Assembly: GCF_014138625.1 (NCBI RefSeq)
Contig: NZ_JACJHY010000006.1
Span: forward strand, 1-64,000
DNA: 64,000 bases
Origin: Aminobacter ciceronei
GTDB taxonomy: Bacteria > Pseudomonadota > Alphaproteobacteria > Rhizobiales > Rhizobiaceae
Direction of reading: 5' to 3'
Part shown: one piece after another, positions 37,075-46,600 of the stretch
Layout: every line of letters begins with the position of its first letter
How positions within the stretch are numbered: the stretch's first letter is position 1
Notes under the pieces: generated by a model
Told to the model about the DNA's origin: nothing
The model's input: the letters and a program-made list of their open reading frames with translations, nothing else
The model's database searches: none
Translations under genes and position numbers: made by a program

Positions 37075-37986
37075 TTAGCTGGCGTCGCGCGGCGTCAATT
37101 GCTGCGCGTAGCGGCGCACGACACTGGCAAAGGCCGAGACGGCAGGCGACACCGAGCGCCCGGTGGCGTGGATCAGCGACACCTCGCGCGAGATGGTCGG
37201 TTCGGCCAAGGGCTTGCCGGCGACCTTCCTGAACCGCGCCGCCGCCAGCGCATAGGTGGGCAGAACGGCGATGCCGAGGCCGGCTTCGACAAGCGCGATG
37301 GCCGTCGTCACCTGCGTCACCTCGAAGGCCGGCTTGAACGGCATCTGCGCCATCTCGAAGCCGACCTCGACCAAGAGCCGGATGCCGCTGTCGCGCGTCA
37401 GCGTGATCAGCGGCTGGTCCGCCAGGGCCGCCCATCTGACCGTCTCCGCGCCAAAGAACGGACTGCGGTGGTCGCAGAACAGCATCAGGCTGTCGCGCAC
37501 CAAAGACAGCCTTTCTATGCCGTCCTCGGCCGGAGAAAAGGTGCCGAGGCCGCAATCGGCCTGGCCGCTGCGCACGCTGTCGACAATCTGCTCGGTGCCG
37601 ACGTCGGCAAGTTGCACCGATATGCCGGGATAGCTCTTCTGGAACTCGGCAATCGCCTGCGGCAGCACCACCGAGGCGAGCAGCGGCGGCGCGGCAATGC
37701 GCAGGCGTCCGCGCCGGCGTTCGGCCAGCATGTGCACGCCTTCCACCGCATGCTCCAGTTCCTCGATCACCTTGGTTGCAGAGTTCTGGAACTCGCGGCC
37801 GGCATCGGTCAGCTCGACCCGCCGCGTGGTGCGGTCGAACAGGCGCACCGACAGTTCCGCCTCGAGATCGCGGATTGCCTGCGACAGCGCCGGCTGCGCC
37901 GTGCCCAGCCGCTTCGAGGCGCGCGAAAAGCTGCCGAGCTCGGCGACCGCCAGGAATTGCTGGATCTGCTTGATGGTGATCTTCAC
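37075..37986 (-). CDS. LysR-family regulator of the ring-opening/transport operon
   Basis: 303-residue LysR protein. The helix-turn-helix is IQQFLAVAELGSFSRASKRLGTAQPALSQAIRDLEAEL (about residues 8-45) and the substrate-binding domain runs from about 90 to 295. It ends 3 bases from the formamidase stop and diverges from the aldehyde dehydrogenase operon. A perfect T-N11-A palindrome (38055-38069) lies over the expected -35 of that operon. It probably activates the operon; the inducer may be an intermediate such as hydroxyanthranilate. Confidence 0.9.
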   Translation of the reverse strand: MKITIKQIQQFLAVAELGSFSRASKRLGTAQPALSQAIRDLEAELSVRLFDRTTRRVELTDAGREFQNSATKVIEELEHAVEGVHMLAERRRGRLRIAAPPLLASVVLPQAIAEFQKSYPGISVQLADVGTEQIVDSVRSGQADCGLGTFSPAEDGIERLSLVRDSLMLFCDHRSPFFGAETVRWAALADQPLITLTRDSGIRLLVEVGFEMAQMPFKPAFEVTQVTTAIALVEAGLGIAVLPTYALAAARFRKVAGKPLAEPTISREVSLIHATGRSVSPAVSAFASVVRRYAQQLTPRDAS

Positions 37987-38054
37987 TGATGTCTCCGCGC
38001 ACGGCTCCGGCGGCCGGCCTCTTGCGTCGCAAACTTATACAGAAAACAGTCTTA

Positions 38055-38087
38055 ATTTATCAGATAAATCCATCTTGTCGATATAAT
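38055..38087 (+). promoter_or_regulatory. LysR box and -10 of the 38-49 kb operon
   Basis: ATTTATC-a-GATAAAT (38055-38069) is a perfect palindrome containing T-N11-A. Consensus -10 TATAAT follows at 38082-38087, while the -35 position is poor. This is the usual design of a LysR-activated promoter. Transcription would start near 38094, so the true start codon of the dehydrogenase must be downstream. Confidence 0.65.
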
Positions 38088-38172
38088 GGTTTCCGTCGAT
38101 GTTGGCACCAAGACGCACGGGCCGCTGCCCGGAACCGTCGAACTGATGCCAATTGCGAAGCCGAGGCGCCCG

Positions 38173-39606
38173 ATGTCCAACTACCCCGATCTCCAGCTTT
38201 ACATCGGCGGCGCCTGGCGGCGGACGGCGGAAACGCTGCCTGTCATCAACCCGGCTGACGAGAGCGTGATCGGCGCTGTTCCCGTCGCATCCACCGGAGA
38301 TCTCGACGCTGCGCTCGAAGCCGCCGAGCGCGGTTTTGCCGTCTGGCGCAAGACCTCGCCCGCCCGCCGCGCCGAGGTGCTGCGCAAGGCGGCTGCACTT
38401 CTGCGCGAGCGCATCAACGAGGTTGCCACCGACATCACCCGCGAGCACGGCAAGCCGTTCCAGCAGGCGCGCCTCGAAGTCATTCGCGGCGCCGAGTTCT
38501 TCGAATGGGATGCCGGCGAAGCGCAGCGCACCTATGGTCGCGTTATCCCGAGCGAACCGGGCATCCGCTACATCGTCCATCACCAGCCGATCGGCACTGT
38601 GGCGGCGTTCTCGCCATGGAATTTCCCGATGAGCCAGCCGGCGCGCAAGATCGCCGGCGCCCTGGCCGCCGGCTGCTCGATCATCATCAAGGCCGCCGAG
38701 GAGACCCCGGCAGGCTGCCTGCACATCGCACGCGCCTTCCATGATGCTGGCCTGCCGGCTGGCGTGCTCAACCTCGTCTTCGGCATTCCGGCGCAGATTT
38801 CCGAATATCTCATCCCGCAGGAGCAGGTGCGCCTGATTGCCTTCACCGGCTCGACCGCCGTCGGCAGGACGCTGACCGGCCTTGCGTCCCGTTATGTCAA
38901 GCCGACGCTGATGGAGCTCGGCGGCCACGCCCCTGTCATCGTCTGCGACGACGCCGATCCGGTGAAGGCCGGCATTGCCTCGGCCATCCGAAAGGTGCGC
39001 AATTCCGGCCAGGTCTGCACCTCGCCGACGCGGTTCTTCGTCCATGAGAGCGTCTACAAGCCGTTCACCGAGGCCTTCATCGAGCGCGCCCGCGCCGTCA
39101 AGGTCGGCAACGGACTGGAAGAGGGTGTCGAAATGGGCCCGGTGGCCAACCATCGCCGCGTCGAGGCGATGGAAATGCTGGTCGCCGACGCCGTCTCGAA
39201 GGGCGCCAAGCTTCTGCTCGGCGGCGAGCGGCCGCGCAACAGCGGTTATTTCTATCCGCCGACGGTCCTCGCCGATCTGCCCGGCGATGCCCGTGTCATG
39301 CGCGAGGAGCCGTTCGGCCCGCTGGCGGTGATCAATCCCGTCTCCTCGCTCGAAGAGGCGATCGAGAAGGCCAATGGCGTGCCTTTCGGCCTCGCCGCCT
39401 ACGCCTTCACCAATTCGGCCGCCAATGTCGACCAGATCACCGACGATCTGGAAGCCGGCAACGTCTCGATCAACACGCTGGAGGCCTCGGTCGCCGAGAC
39501 GCCGTTCGGCGGTGTCAAGGAGAGCGGTTTCGGTCGCGAAGGCGGCGCCGAAGGCATCCTGCACTACACCGTGATCAAGAACGTTTCGCACCGCATGGCA
39601 ATCTAG
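38173..39606 (+). CDS. NAD(P)-dependent aldehyde dehydrogenase
   Basis: 477-residue aldehyde dehydrogenase of the succinate-semialdehyde/hydroxymuconic-semialdehyde type. The cofactor motif is AFTGSTAVGRTL, the catalytic Glu is in LMELGGHAPVIV and the catalytic Cys in NSGQVCTSPTRF. I chose ATG 38173 because the promoter -10 rules out 38086 and MSNYPDLQLYIGGAW matches family N-termini; ATG 38146 remains possible. In this operon it may oxidise a semialdehyde from ring opening (such as 2-amino-3-carboxymuconate semialdehyde or a product of it). Confidence 0.88.
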   Translation: MSNYPDLQLYIGGAWRRTAETLPVINPADESVIGAVPVASTGDLDAALEAAERGFAVWRKTSPARRAEVLRKAAALLRERINEVATDITREHGKPFQQARLEVIRGAEFFEWDAGEAQRTYGRVIPSEPGIRYIVHHQPIGTVAAFSPWNFPMSQPARKIAGALAAGCSIIIKAAEETPAGCLHIARAFHDAGLPAGVLNLVFGIPAQISEYLIPQEQVRLIAFTGSTAVGRTLTGLASRYVKPTLMELGGHAPVIVCDDADPVKAGIASAIRKVRNSGQVCTSPTRFFVHESVYKPFTEAFIERARAVKVGNGLEEGVEMGPVANHRRVEAMEMLVADAVSKGAKLLLGGERPRNSGYFYPPTVLADLPGDARVMREEPFGPLAVINPVSSLEEAIEKANGVPFGLAAYAFTNSAANVDQITDDLEAGNVSINTLEASVAETPFGGVKESGFGREGGAEGILHYTVIKNVSHRMAI

Positions 39607-39643
39607 CCGAAGCCCGCAATCGCCTCGTAAAGGTTCGCATTCG

Positions 39644-40603
39644 ATGAAGTACGACAAGAAGACCGCCAAGGCCCATTCGAGGGCGACGATGAAGGGCATC
39701 TGGGCTGCCGCCCTGATGCCGTTCAAGGACGACCTCTCGATCGACGAGGACGGTTTCCGCAGCAATGTCGATCACTGGATCGGCGACCTCGGTATTGACG
39801 GCTTCTTCATTGCCGGCAAGCAGGGCGAGTTCTTCTCGATGTCGCTCGACGAGCGCAAGCGTTGCTTCGACCTCGCCGTCGACGCCTGCGCCGGCCGCGC
39901 CCAGACCATCATGTCCTGCTCCGACCAGAACATGGACGTCGTCATCGACCTCGCCAAGCACGCCCAGAAATGCGGCGCCGACTACATCGTCGTGCACGCG
40001 CCGATCCTGCATTTCTTCAAGGAGCAGGACGAGACGCTGCTCAACTACTATCGCACCATCGCCGACAAGGTGGACATCGGCATAGCCCTCTGGAGCCATC
40101 CCGACAGCGGCTATCTGATGAGCCCCGAACTGTGCAACAAGCTCGCCGACATCGAGAACGTGGTCGCCATCAAGTATTCGGTGCCGCGGCCGATGTATTC
40201 CGAACTGACCCGGCTTGCCGGCGACCGCATCCTCGTCAGCACCGCCTCAGAGGAGGAGTGGCTGGACAACATCCTCGAGCTCAACTGGCAGCTCTATCTC
40301 TGCTCGTCGCCGCCTTATCTGATCCAGACCAAGCACGACAGGCGCATGCGCGAATACACCGACCTTGCCTTGTCAGGCAAAGCCGAGGAAGCACGCCGCA
40401 TCCGCGACAGCCTCGACCCGGTGCGCGCAGCACTCAAGAACACGCGCCCGGCCGAGAAGCCGCATTCGCACCAGAAGTACTGGCAGGAGCTTCTGGGGCA
40501 GGCAGGTGGACGCGTGCGTCCGCCGCTGCTCGAACTGACCGAGGACGAAAAGCGCGCCACCCGCGCCGCCTTCGAGGCATGTGGGCTGAAGACTTCAGCC
40601 TGA
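39644..40603 (+). CDS. DapA/NanA-family class I aldolase or hydratase-aldolase
   Basis: 319-residue TIM-barrel protein of the dihydrodipicolinate synthase superfamily. The Schiff-base lysine is K177 in VVAIKYSV. The usual GTTGE motif reads GKQGE (58-62), and the catalytic Tyr position reads Trp (W150 in ALWSHP). It is therefore not a lysine-biosynthesis DapA but a divergent lyase acting on a 2-oxo acid. The C-terminal extension (about 290-319) is longer than in DapA. It lies between the dehydrogenase and the hydroxyanthranilate dioxygenase, so it may cleave a ring-opened intermediate. Confidence 0.82.
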   Translation: MKYDKKTAKAHSRATMKGIWAAALMPFKDDLSIDEDGFRSNVDHWIGDLGIDGFFIAGKQGEFFSMSLDERKRCFDLAVDACAGRAQTIMSCSDQNMDVVIDLAKHAQKCGADYIVVHAPILHFFKEQDETLLNYYRTIADKVDIGIALWSHPDSGYLMSPELCNKLADIENVVAIKYSVPRPMYSELTRLAGDRILVSTASEEEWLDNILELNWQLYLCSSPPYLIQTKHDRRMREYTDLALSGKAEEARRIRDSLDPVRAALKNTRPAEKPHSHQKYWQELLGQAGGRVRPPLLELTEDEKRATRAAFEACGLKTSA

Positions 40604-41194
<591 letters not shown>

Positions 41195-41255
41195 TCCGAC
41201 CGCATTGTCACAACGGTTCGCCCAGGAGTGGGCCGCTCCAGCTCAGGATCCAGGC

Positions 41256-42425
41256 ATGAAACTGAAGTCTTCGCTCATGGCCTTCGCGGCTGCGTCGCTT
41301 TTCGCCCCGGGGGCACTTGCACAAGACCCGGTCAAGATCGGTATGATCACGACGCTTTCCGGACCGGCTGGCTATCTCGGCCAGGACGTGCGCGACGGTT
41401 TTCAGCTGGCGATCGACATGGAAGGCGGCAAGCTTGGTGGTGTGCCTGTCACCGTGCTGGTGGAGGACGATGGCCTCAAGCCAGGAAATGGCCGGCAGAT
41501 CGCCGACAAGTTTCTGAACGACGAGGGCGTGAAGCTGTTCACCGGCATCGTCTTCTCGAACGTAGCTGGTGCGACGGTGCCCGAGATCGTCGACGCTGAC
41601 GCGATCTTCGTCAGCCCCAATGCGGGCCCGTCCGAATTCGCCGGCAAGGGATGCCACCCCAACTACTTCGTTCTCTCGTGGCTGACCGACACGATGCAGG
41701 GCAGTGCAGGCCAGAATGCCACCGATCTCGGCTACACCAAGGCCTTCGTGCTGGCACCCAACTATCAGGCCGGCAAGGACGCCATCGCCGGTTTCAAGCG
41801 CTACTTCAAGGGCGAGATTTCGGGTGAGATCTATACGCGTCTCGACCAGACTGACTTTGCCGCCGAGATGGCGCAGATCAAGGCGGTTAATCCGGACGTT
41901 GTGTTCCAGTTCCAGCCTGGCGGCCTGGGTATCGCCTTCCTGCGTCAATACCAGCAGTCGGGTTTGCTCGGTGCCGTGCCAATGGTCATTGCCGAGCCGT
42001 CGATGGACCACGCCATCCTCAAGGCCGTGGGTGAGGCGGCTGCAGGTTTGAACGTATCGGGTTCATGGAACACCGACTTGGACAACGAGACCAATCGCGA
42101 GTTCGTCGCCAAGTTCGCAGACACCTACAAGCGCACGCCGACCATGTATGCGGCGCAGGGCTATGATACGGCGCTCGCCATCGCCTCGGCGCTCAAGCAG
42201 ACGGAAGGCGATGTCGAGGACATCGAGGCCTTCCGTGCGGCGCTGCTCAAGACCGAGTTCAAAACTACACGCGGCAGCTTCAGCTTCGGCAAGAACCAGC
42301 ATCCGGTTCAGGACTGGTACGCCATGCAGGTGGTCAAGGACGCCGCCGGCGAGATGACTCTCAAGACCCGCAAGAAGCTGATGAGCGCGCATGGCGATCC
42401 GTTCGCCGGCGAATGCGACCTTTGA
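41256..42425 (+). CDS. Liv-type ABC substrate-binding protein (paralogue 2)
   Basis: Peripla_BP_6 binding protein, 389 residues, with signal peptide MKLKSSLMAFAAASLFAPGALA. The mature part begins DPVKIGMITTLSGPAGYLGQD and shares long blocks with paralogues 1 and 3 (LFTGIVFSNVAGATVPEIVD, NYQAGKDAIAGFKRYFKGEI). Start ATG 41256. It lies between the hydroxyanthranilate dioxygenase and the MBL-fold gene, so it surely belongs to this pathway. It should deliver an aromatic or heteroaromatic ligand to LivHMGF rather than a branched amino acid. Confidence 0.92.
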   Translation: MKLKSSLMAFAAASLFAPGALAQDPVKIGMITTLSGPAGYLGQDVRDGFQLAIDMEGGKLGGVPVTVLVEDDGLKPGNGRQIADKFLNDEGVKLFTGIVFSNVAGATVPEIVDADAIFVSPNAGPSEFAGKGCHPNYFVLSWLTDTMQGSAGQNATDLGYTKAFVLAPNYQAGKDAIAGFKRYFKGEISGEIYTRLDQTDFAAEMAQIKAVNPDVVFQFQPGGLGIAFLRQYQQSGLLGAVPMVIAEPSMDHAILKAVGEAAAGLNVSGSWNTDLDNETNREFVAKFADTYKRTPTMYAAQGYDTALAIASALKQTEGDVEDIEAFRAALLKTEFKTTRGSFSFGKNQHPVQDWYAMQVVKDAAGEMTLKTRKKLMSAHGDPFAGECDL

Positions 42426-42438
42426 GGCGGCTTGCGGC

Positions 42439-43413
42439 ATGAAGGTCACGCGTCAGCGCATAGGTGAACTTGGCATCGAACTGGAACAGCTTCACGCTGG
42501 TCCAGTCACGGTGACCTGCATTCCCGGCATGGCCAATGTCGCCTGGCCGGCAAAGGCGATCTTCGCGGGGCTTTCCCGCGAGGATCTGGAAGCCGCTGCC
42601 AGGCGCTCGCCCGCAGGCACTGTCGATCCGGAAGCCGAGACAGTGGCGCTCAGCTTCAACTGCTATGTCGTCGAGACGTCTGATTACGTCGCGCTGATCG
42701 ACGGCGGCATCGGTGACGGCAAGGAGCGGCCGCACCGGCCGGCCTGGCATCGCCGCGAAACCCAGTTCCTCCAGACCTTGTCTGCGCTCGGCATTTCGCC
42801 CGAGCGCGTCGACATCGTCATCAACACGCATCTGCACGCCGACCATGTCGGCTGGAACACGAGGCGGGAAGGCGAAACCTGGCGGCCGACCTTTCCAAAT
42901 GCGCGCTACGTCGTCGCCCAGACCGAACTAACCCACTGGACCAAGGTCCACGAGGCCTCGGTCGACGGCAATACGCTGCATGGCGCCTTCGCGGATAGCG
43001 TGTTGCCCATCATCCGGTCGGTCGGCTTCGAGGCGGTGGCTTCGGACGCCGAGGTGGCGGCAGGCCTGCGGCTGAAGCCGGCGCCGGGACATTCGCCCGG
43101 CATGGTGGTGGTCGCGCTCGACACTGAAGAGTGCGAGGTGCTGTTCCTGGCCGACGCCGTGCATCATCCGTTGCAGCTCGGTGACGACGGCATCGTCTGC
43201 AACTTCTGTGAGGATCCGGTCGAGGCGCGGACGACGCGGATCGGCCTGCTCACCGAGGCCGCCGCCAACGCGACCGTGCTTGCGCCCTACCACTTTCCCG
43301 CCCCTGTCTTCGGCCGGCTCAAGGCAGAGGCGGCTTCGTTCCTGTTCGTGCCTCTCGACATCGAGGCAACCGACCGGCTTGCGACCGACCTGGCAATCAA
43401 CAATGCGCGCTGA
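42439..43413 (+). CDS. MBL-fold metallohydrolase
   Basis: 324-residue metallo-beta-lactamase-fold hydrolase with signature NTHLHADHVG (HxHxDH, about residues 130-139), a later GHSPG His and the bridging Asp in FLADAVHH. The dizinc site is therefore complete. It belongs to the AHL-lactonase/PqsE-like breadth of the fold. In this operon it may hydrolyse an ester, lactone or amide intermediate, for example an N-acyl-anthranilate. ATG 42439 follows GAGGCGG and starts 13 bases after the paralogue 2 stop. No signal peptide. Confidence 0.85.
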   Translation: MKVTRQRIGELGIELEQLHAGPVTVTCIPGMANVAWPAKAIFAGLSREDLEAAARRSPAGTVDPEAETVALSFNCYVVETSDYVALIDGGIGDGKERPHRPAWHRRETQFLQTLSALGISPERVDIVINTHLHADHVGWNTRREGETWRPTFPNARYVVAQTELTHWTKVHEASVDGNTLHGAFADSVLPIIRSVGFEAVASDAEVAAGLRLKPAPGHSPGMVVVALDTEECEVLFLADAVHHPLQLGDDGIVCNFCEDPVEARTTRIGLLTEAAANATVLAPYHFPAPVFGRLKAEAASFLFVPLDIEATDRLATDLAINNAR

Positions 43414-43440
43414 AATGCGCCGATCAGAGGAGAACTGAGG

Positions 43441-44604
43441 ATGAACGTGAGGACAACACTTCTTGCCGCATCGATCGCAGCCTTTGCGACGTTTCCGGCA
43501 ATGGCTGCCGATCCCGTCAAGATTGGCATGATCACCACGCTGTCAGGCCCTGCCGGTTATCTCGGCCAGGACATCCGCGACGGCTTCATGCTGGCGCTGG
43601 AGGAGGGCAAGCTTGGTGGCGTGCCGGTCGAGCTGGTTGTCGAGGATGACGGGCTGAAGCCCGGCCAGGGCAAGCAGATCGCCGAGCGCTTCATGGGCGA
43701 GCAAGGCATCAAGCTGTTCACCGGCATCGTCTTCTCCAATGTCGCCGGCGCCACCGTTCCCGACATCGTCGACAACGACGCCTTCTATGTCAGCCCCAAC
43801 GCCGCGCCGTCGAACATGGCCGGCAAGGAGTGCAACCCGAACTATTTCGTCGTCTCCTGGCAGAACGACAGCCTGCATGAGAGCGCCGGCCAGAACGCCA
43901 CCAATCTCGGCTACAAGAAGGCCTTCGTGCTGGCCCCGAACTACCAGGCCGGCAAGGATGCCATCGCCGGCTTCAAGCGTTACTTCAAGGGCGAGATCGC
44001 GGGCGAAATCTACACCCGCCTCGACCAGACCGATTTCGCCGCTGAACTCGCCCAGGTTCGCGCCGCCAAGCCGGACGTGGTGTTCCAGTTCCACCCCGGC
44101 GGCCTCGGCATCACCTTCCTGCGCCAGTACGAGCAGTCGGGCCTGATGAAGGAAATCCCGATGGTCGTGGCCGAGCCGTCGATGGATGGCGTCACTCTTG
44201 CCGCCGTTGGCGATGCCGCCATCGGCCTCAACGTGACCAGCCACTGGAACGCGGACTTCGACAACGCCGCCAACAAGAAGTTCATGGACGCCTGGAACAA
44301 GGCCTACGACCGTCCCGTCACCTATTACGCATCGCAAGGCTACGATGCCGCCCTGGCTTACGCCTCGGCGCTGAAGGCCACCGGCGGCAGCCTCGATGAT
44401 GCCGACGCCTTCCGCGATGCCCTGCGCAAGGCCGACTTCGAATCCGTGCGCGGCAAGTTCGCCTTCGGCCCCAACCAGCACCCGGTGCAGAACTGGTACG
44501 CGCTGAAGGTCGAGAAGGGCGATGACGGCAAGCCGATGCTGAAGACCGTCGGCGAGGTCCTCAAGGACCATGGCGACGCCTATGCCGCCGAGTGCAAGTT
44601 GTAA
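43441..44604 (+). CDS. Liv-type ABC substrate-binding protein (paralogue 3)
   Basis: Peripla_BP_6 protein, 387 residues, signal peptide MNVRTTLLAASIAAFATFPAMAA. It is the closest in position to the permease genes and probably the main partner of LivHMGF. Sequence blocks are nearly those of paralogue 2 (NYQAGKDAIAGFKRYFKGEI, ARLDQTDFAAEL-type, VVAEPSMDG). GAGGAG precedes ATG 43441. A stable hairpin follows in the gap to livH. Confidence 0.93.
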   Translation: MNVRTTLLAASIAAFATFPAMAADPVKIGMITTLSGPAGYLGQDIRDGFMLALEEGKLGGVPVELVVEDDGLKPGQGKQIAERFMGEQGIKLFTGIVFSNVAGATVPDIVDNDAFYVSPNAAPSNMAGKECNPNYFVVSWQNDSLHESAGQNATNLGYKKAFVLAPNYQAGKDAIAGFKRYFKGEIAGEIYTRLDQTDFAAELAQVRAAKPDVVFQFHPGGLGITFLRQYEQSGLMKEIPMVVAEPSMDGVTLAAVGDAAIGLNVTSHWNADFDNAANKKFMDAWNKAYDRPVTYYASQGYDAALAYASALKATGGSLDDADAFRDALRKADFESVRGKFAFGPNQHPVQNWYALKVEKGDDGKPMLKTVGEVLKDHGDAYAAECKL

Positions 44605-44622
44605 CCTCTATCGGCTCGCGAC

Positions 44623-44648
44623 GGCGGGCGGCAGCGGTGCCGTCCGCC
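44623..44648 (+). promoter_or_regulatory. intercistronic hairpin before livH
   Basis: 11-base stem GGCGGGCGGCA / TGCCGTCCGCC (one G-U pair) with a 4-base loop, between the binding-protein stop and livH. It is the kind of structure that protects binding-protein mRNA and lowers permease expression. Confidence 0.55.
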
Positions 44649-44682
44649 AGTTTCCCCGTTTTTCCAATCGAAGCGACAGGCG

Positions 44683-45597
44683 ATGACGCTCTTCCTCGAA
44701 CAAATGCTGAATGGCGTGCAATTCGGCGTCATGCTTTTCCTGCTGGCAGCCGGCCTGACGCTGATCTTCGGCATCATGGGCGTGATCAATCTGGCGCATG
44801 GCTCGATCTACATGATCGGCGCCTATGCCGGCACATGGGCGGCCGCAGAGACCGGCTCATTCTGGCTCGGCATTCCGGCAGCGCTTGCGGCCGCAGCCGT
44901 CACCGGTGCCGCGATCGAATTCCTCGTCGTGCGCAGGCTTTACCAGCGCGACCATCTCGACCAGGTGCTGGCGACCTTCGGCCTGATCCTGATCTTCAAC
45001 CAGACCATCACCATCCTGTTCGGGCGCCAGCCGCTGTTCGTGTCGATGCCCGAAATGCTCGGCGGGTCGGTCGAGCTTCTGCCCGGGCTGGTCTATCCGG
45101 TGTACCGCCTGGCGATCATCGCCGTCGGCCTGCTGGTGGCGCTCGGGCTCTATCTGCTGATCAACAAGACCCGCATCGGCATGCTGGTCCGCGCCGGCTC
45201 GACCAATCGCGAGATGGTGCGCGCGCTCGGCGTCGACATCCGTCTGCTCTACACGCTGGTCTTTGGCCTTGGCGCGCTTCTGGCCGGTCTCGCCGGCTTC
45301 ATGGCCGGTCCGATCCTCGCCGTCCAGGTCGGCATGGGTGAGCAGATACTGATCACCACCTTCGTCGTCGTCGTCATCGGCGGTGTCGGCTCGATCCGCG
45401 GCGCCTTTTTCGCCAGCCTCATCCTCGGCGTCGTCGACACCGGCCTGCGCGCCTATCTGCCGGGCCTTTTGCGCCAGGTCATGGTCGGCCCGGAAGCCGA
45501 TGCGCTCGGCGCCGGCATCTCGTCGATGGGCATCTATCTCTTGATGGCGATCGTCCTCCTCATCAGGCCGAAGGGCCTGTTCATCCGAAATTCCTGA
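44683..45597 (+). CDS. livH: branched-chain amino acid-type ABC permease LivH
   Basis: Inner-membrane subunit, 304 residues with about eight hydrophobic segments. Family features are FGIMGVINLAHGSIYMIGAY (about residues 29-48) and NREMVRALGVD (the cytoplasmic coupling loop, about 172-182). IGGVGSIRGAFFASLILGVVDTG follows near 230. It forms the channel with LivM. The neighbouring catabolic genes suggest an aromatic rather than a branched amino-acid cargo. Starts 78 bases after paralogue 3; ATG 44683. Confidence 0.92.
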   Translation: MTLFLEQMLNGVQFGVMLFLLAAGLTLIFGIMGVINLAHGSIYMIGAYAGTWAAAETGSFWLGIPAALAAAAVTGAAIEFLVVRRLYQRDHLDQVLATFGLILIFNQTITILFGRQPLFVSMPEMLGGSVELLPGLVYPVYRLAIIAVGLLVALGLYLLINKTRIGMLVRAGSTNREMVRALGVDIRLLYTLVFGLGALLAGLAGFMAGPILAVQVGMGEQILITTFVVVVIGGVGSIRGAFFASLILGVVDTGLRAYLPGLLRQVMVGPEADALGAGISSMGIYLLMAIVLLIRPKGLFIRNS

Positions 45598-45610
45598 ACC
45601 AGGCGCCGAC

Positions 45611-46600
45611 ATGCCCATGGAAAAGTCACTCAAGCGACCCGCCTTGCTTGCCGGCGTGCTGATCGCACTGATCGCACTGCCCGCGGTCGCCGACGCAACC
45701 GGCTATGCCGCGCTGACGTCGCTCGCAACCCGCGTGCTGATCTACGGCATTGCCGCCGCCAGCCTCAATTTCGTGCTCGGCTATGGCGGTATGGTCAGCT
45801 TCGGCCACGCCGCGTTCTTCGGCATCGGCGGCTATGTCGTCGGCATCCTCTACCAGCATTATTCGCTGGGCGAGCCGCTGTTCGGCTTCATCCCCGGCAC
45901 CAACCAGCTGTTGATCACCATTCCGGTCGCGCTGGTGATATCAGGCCTGATGGCAGCGCTCATCGGCGCACTTTCTCTGCGCACCGGCGGCGTGCAGTTC
46001 ATCATGATCACGCTCGCCTTCGCGCAGATGCTGTTCTTCCTGTTCGTCTCGCTGAAAACCTATGGCGGCGACGACGGCCTGATCATCCGCCGGGCCAACG
46101 AACTGCCGGGCCTCAACATGCGCGACAAGCAGACCGTCTATTATGTCTGCCTTACGGTCACGGTGGCGTTCTTCTTCGTCCTGTGGCGCATCGTCAATTC
46201 GCGCTTCGGCAACGTCATCGTCGGCCTGCGCCAGAGCGAAAAGCGCATGGCCGCGATCGGCCTGCCGGCCTACCGCTACAAGCTGATGGCCTTCGTCATC
46301 TCGGGCATGGGCTGCGGCCTTGCCGGCGCGCTGATGGCCAATTTCCTGCGTTATGCCAGCCCCGACATGATTCACTGGACCAAGTCGGGCGAACTGATGG
46401 TGATGGTCATCCTCGGCGGCGTCGGCACGCTGTTCGGCCCGCTGCTCGGCGCCGCCGTGTTCATCGTGCTCGAATCGATCCTCGCCTCATGGACGGAGAA
46501 CTGGCAGCTCGGCCTCGGCCTGATCCTGTTGTTCGTCGTGCTCTACACACAAGGCGGCGTCCAGGGGCTGGGCACCAGGCTTTTCGGGAGGCGCGCATGA
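45611..46600 (+). CDS. livM: branched-chain amino acid-type ABC permease LivM
   Basis: Second membrane subunit, 329 residues, many hydrophobic helices. SLNFVLGYGGMVSFGHAAFFGIGGY (about residues 50-75) and the coupling loop RQSEKRMAAIGLPAYRYKLMAFVISG (about 210-235) are typical. GTLFGPLLGAAVFIVLESIL follows. ATG 45611 (or the ATG two codons later) starts 13 bases after livH, and the stop overlaps livG by 4 bases. Confidence 0.92.
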   Translation: MPMEKSLKRPALLAGVLIALIALPAVADATGYAALTSLATRVLIYGIAAASLNFVLGYGGMVSFGHAAFFGIGGYVVGILYQHYSLGEPLFGFIPGTNQLLITIPVALVISGLMAALIGALSLRTGGVQFIMITLAFAQMLFFLFVSLKTYGGDDGLIIRRANELPGLNMRDKQTVYYVCLTVTVAFFFVLWRIVNSRFGNVIVGLRQSEKRMAAIGLPAYRYKLMAFVISGMGCGLAGALMANFLRYASPDMIHWTKSGELMVMVILGGVGTLFGPLLGAAVFIVLESILASWTENWQLGLGLILLFVVLYTQGGVQGLGTRLFGRRA

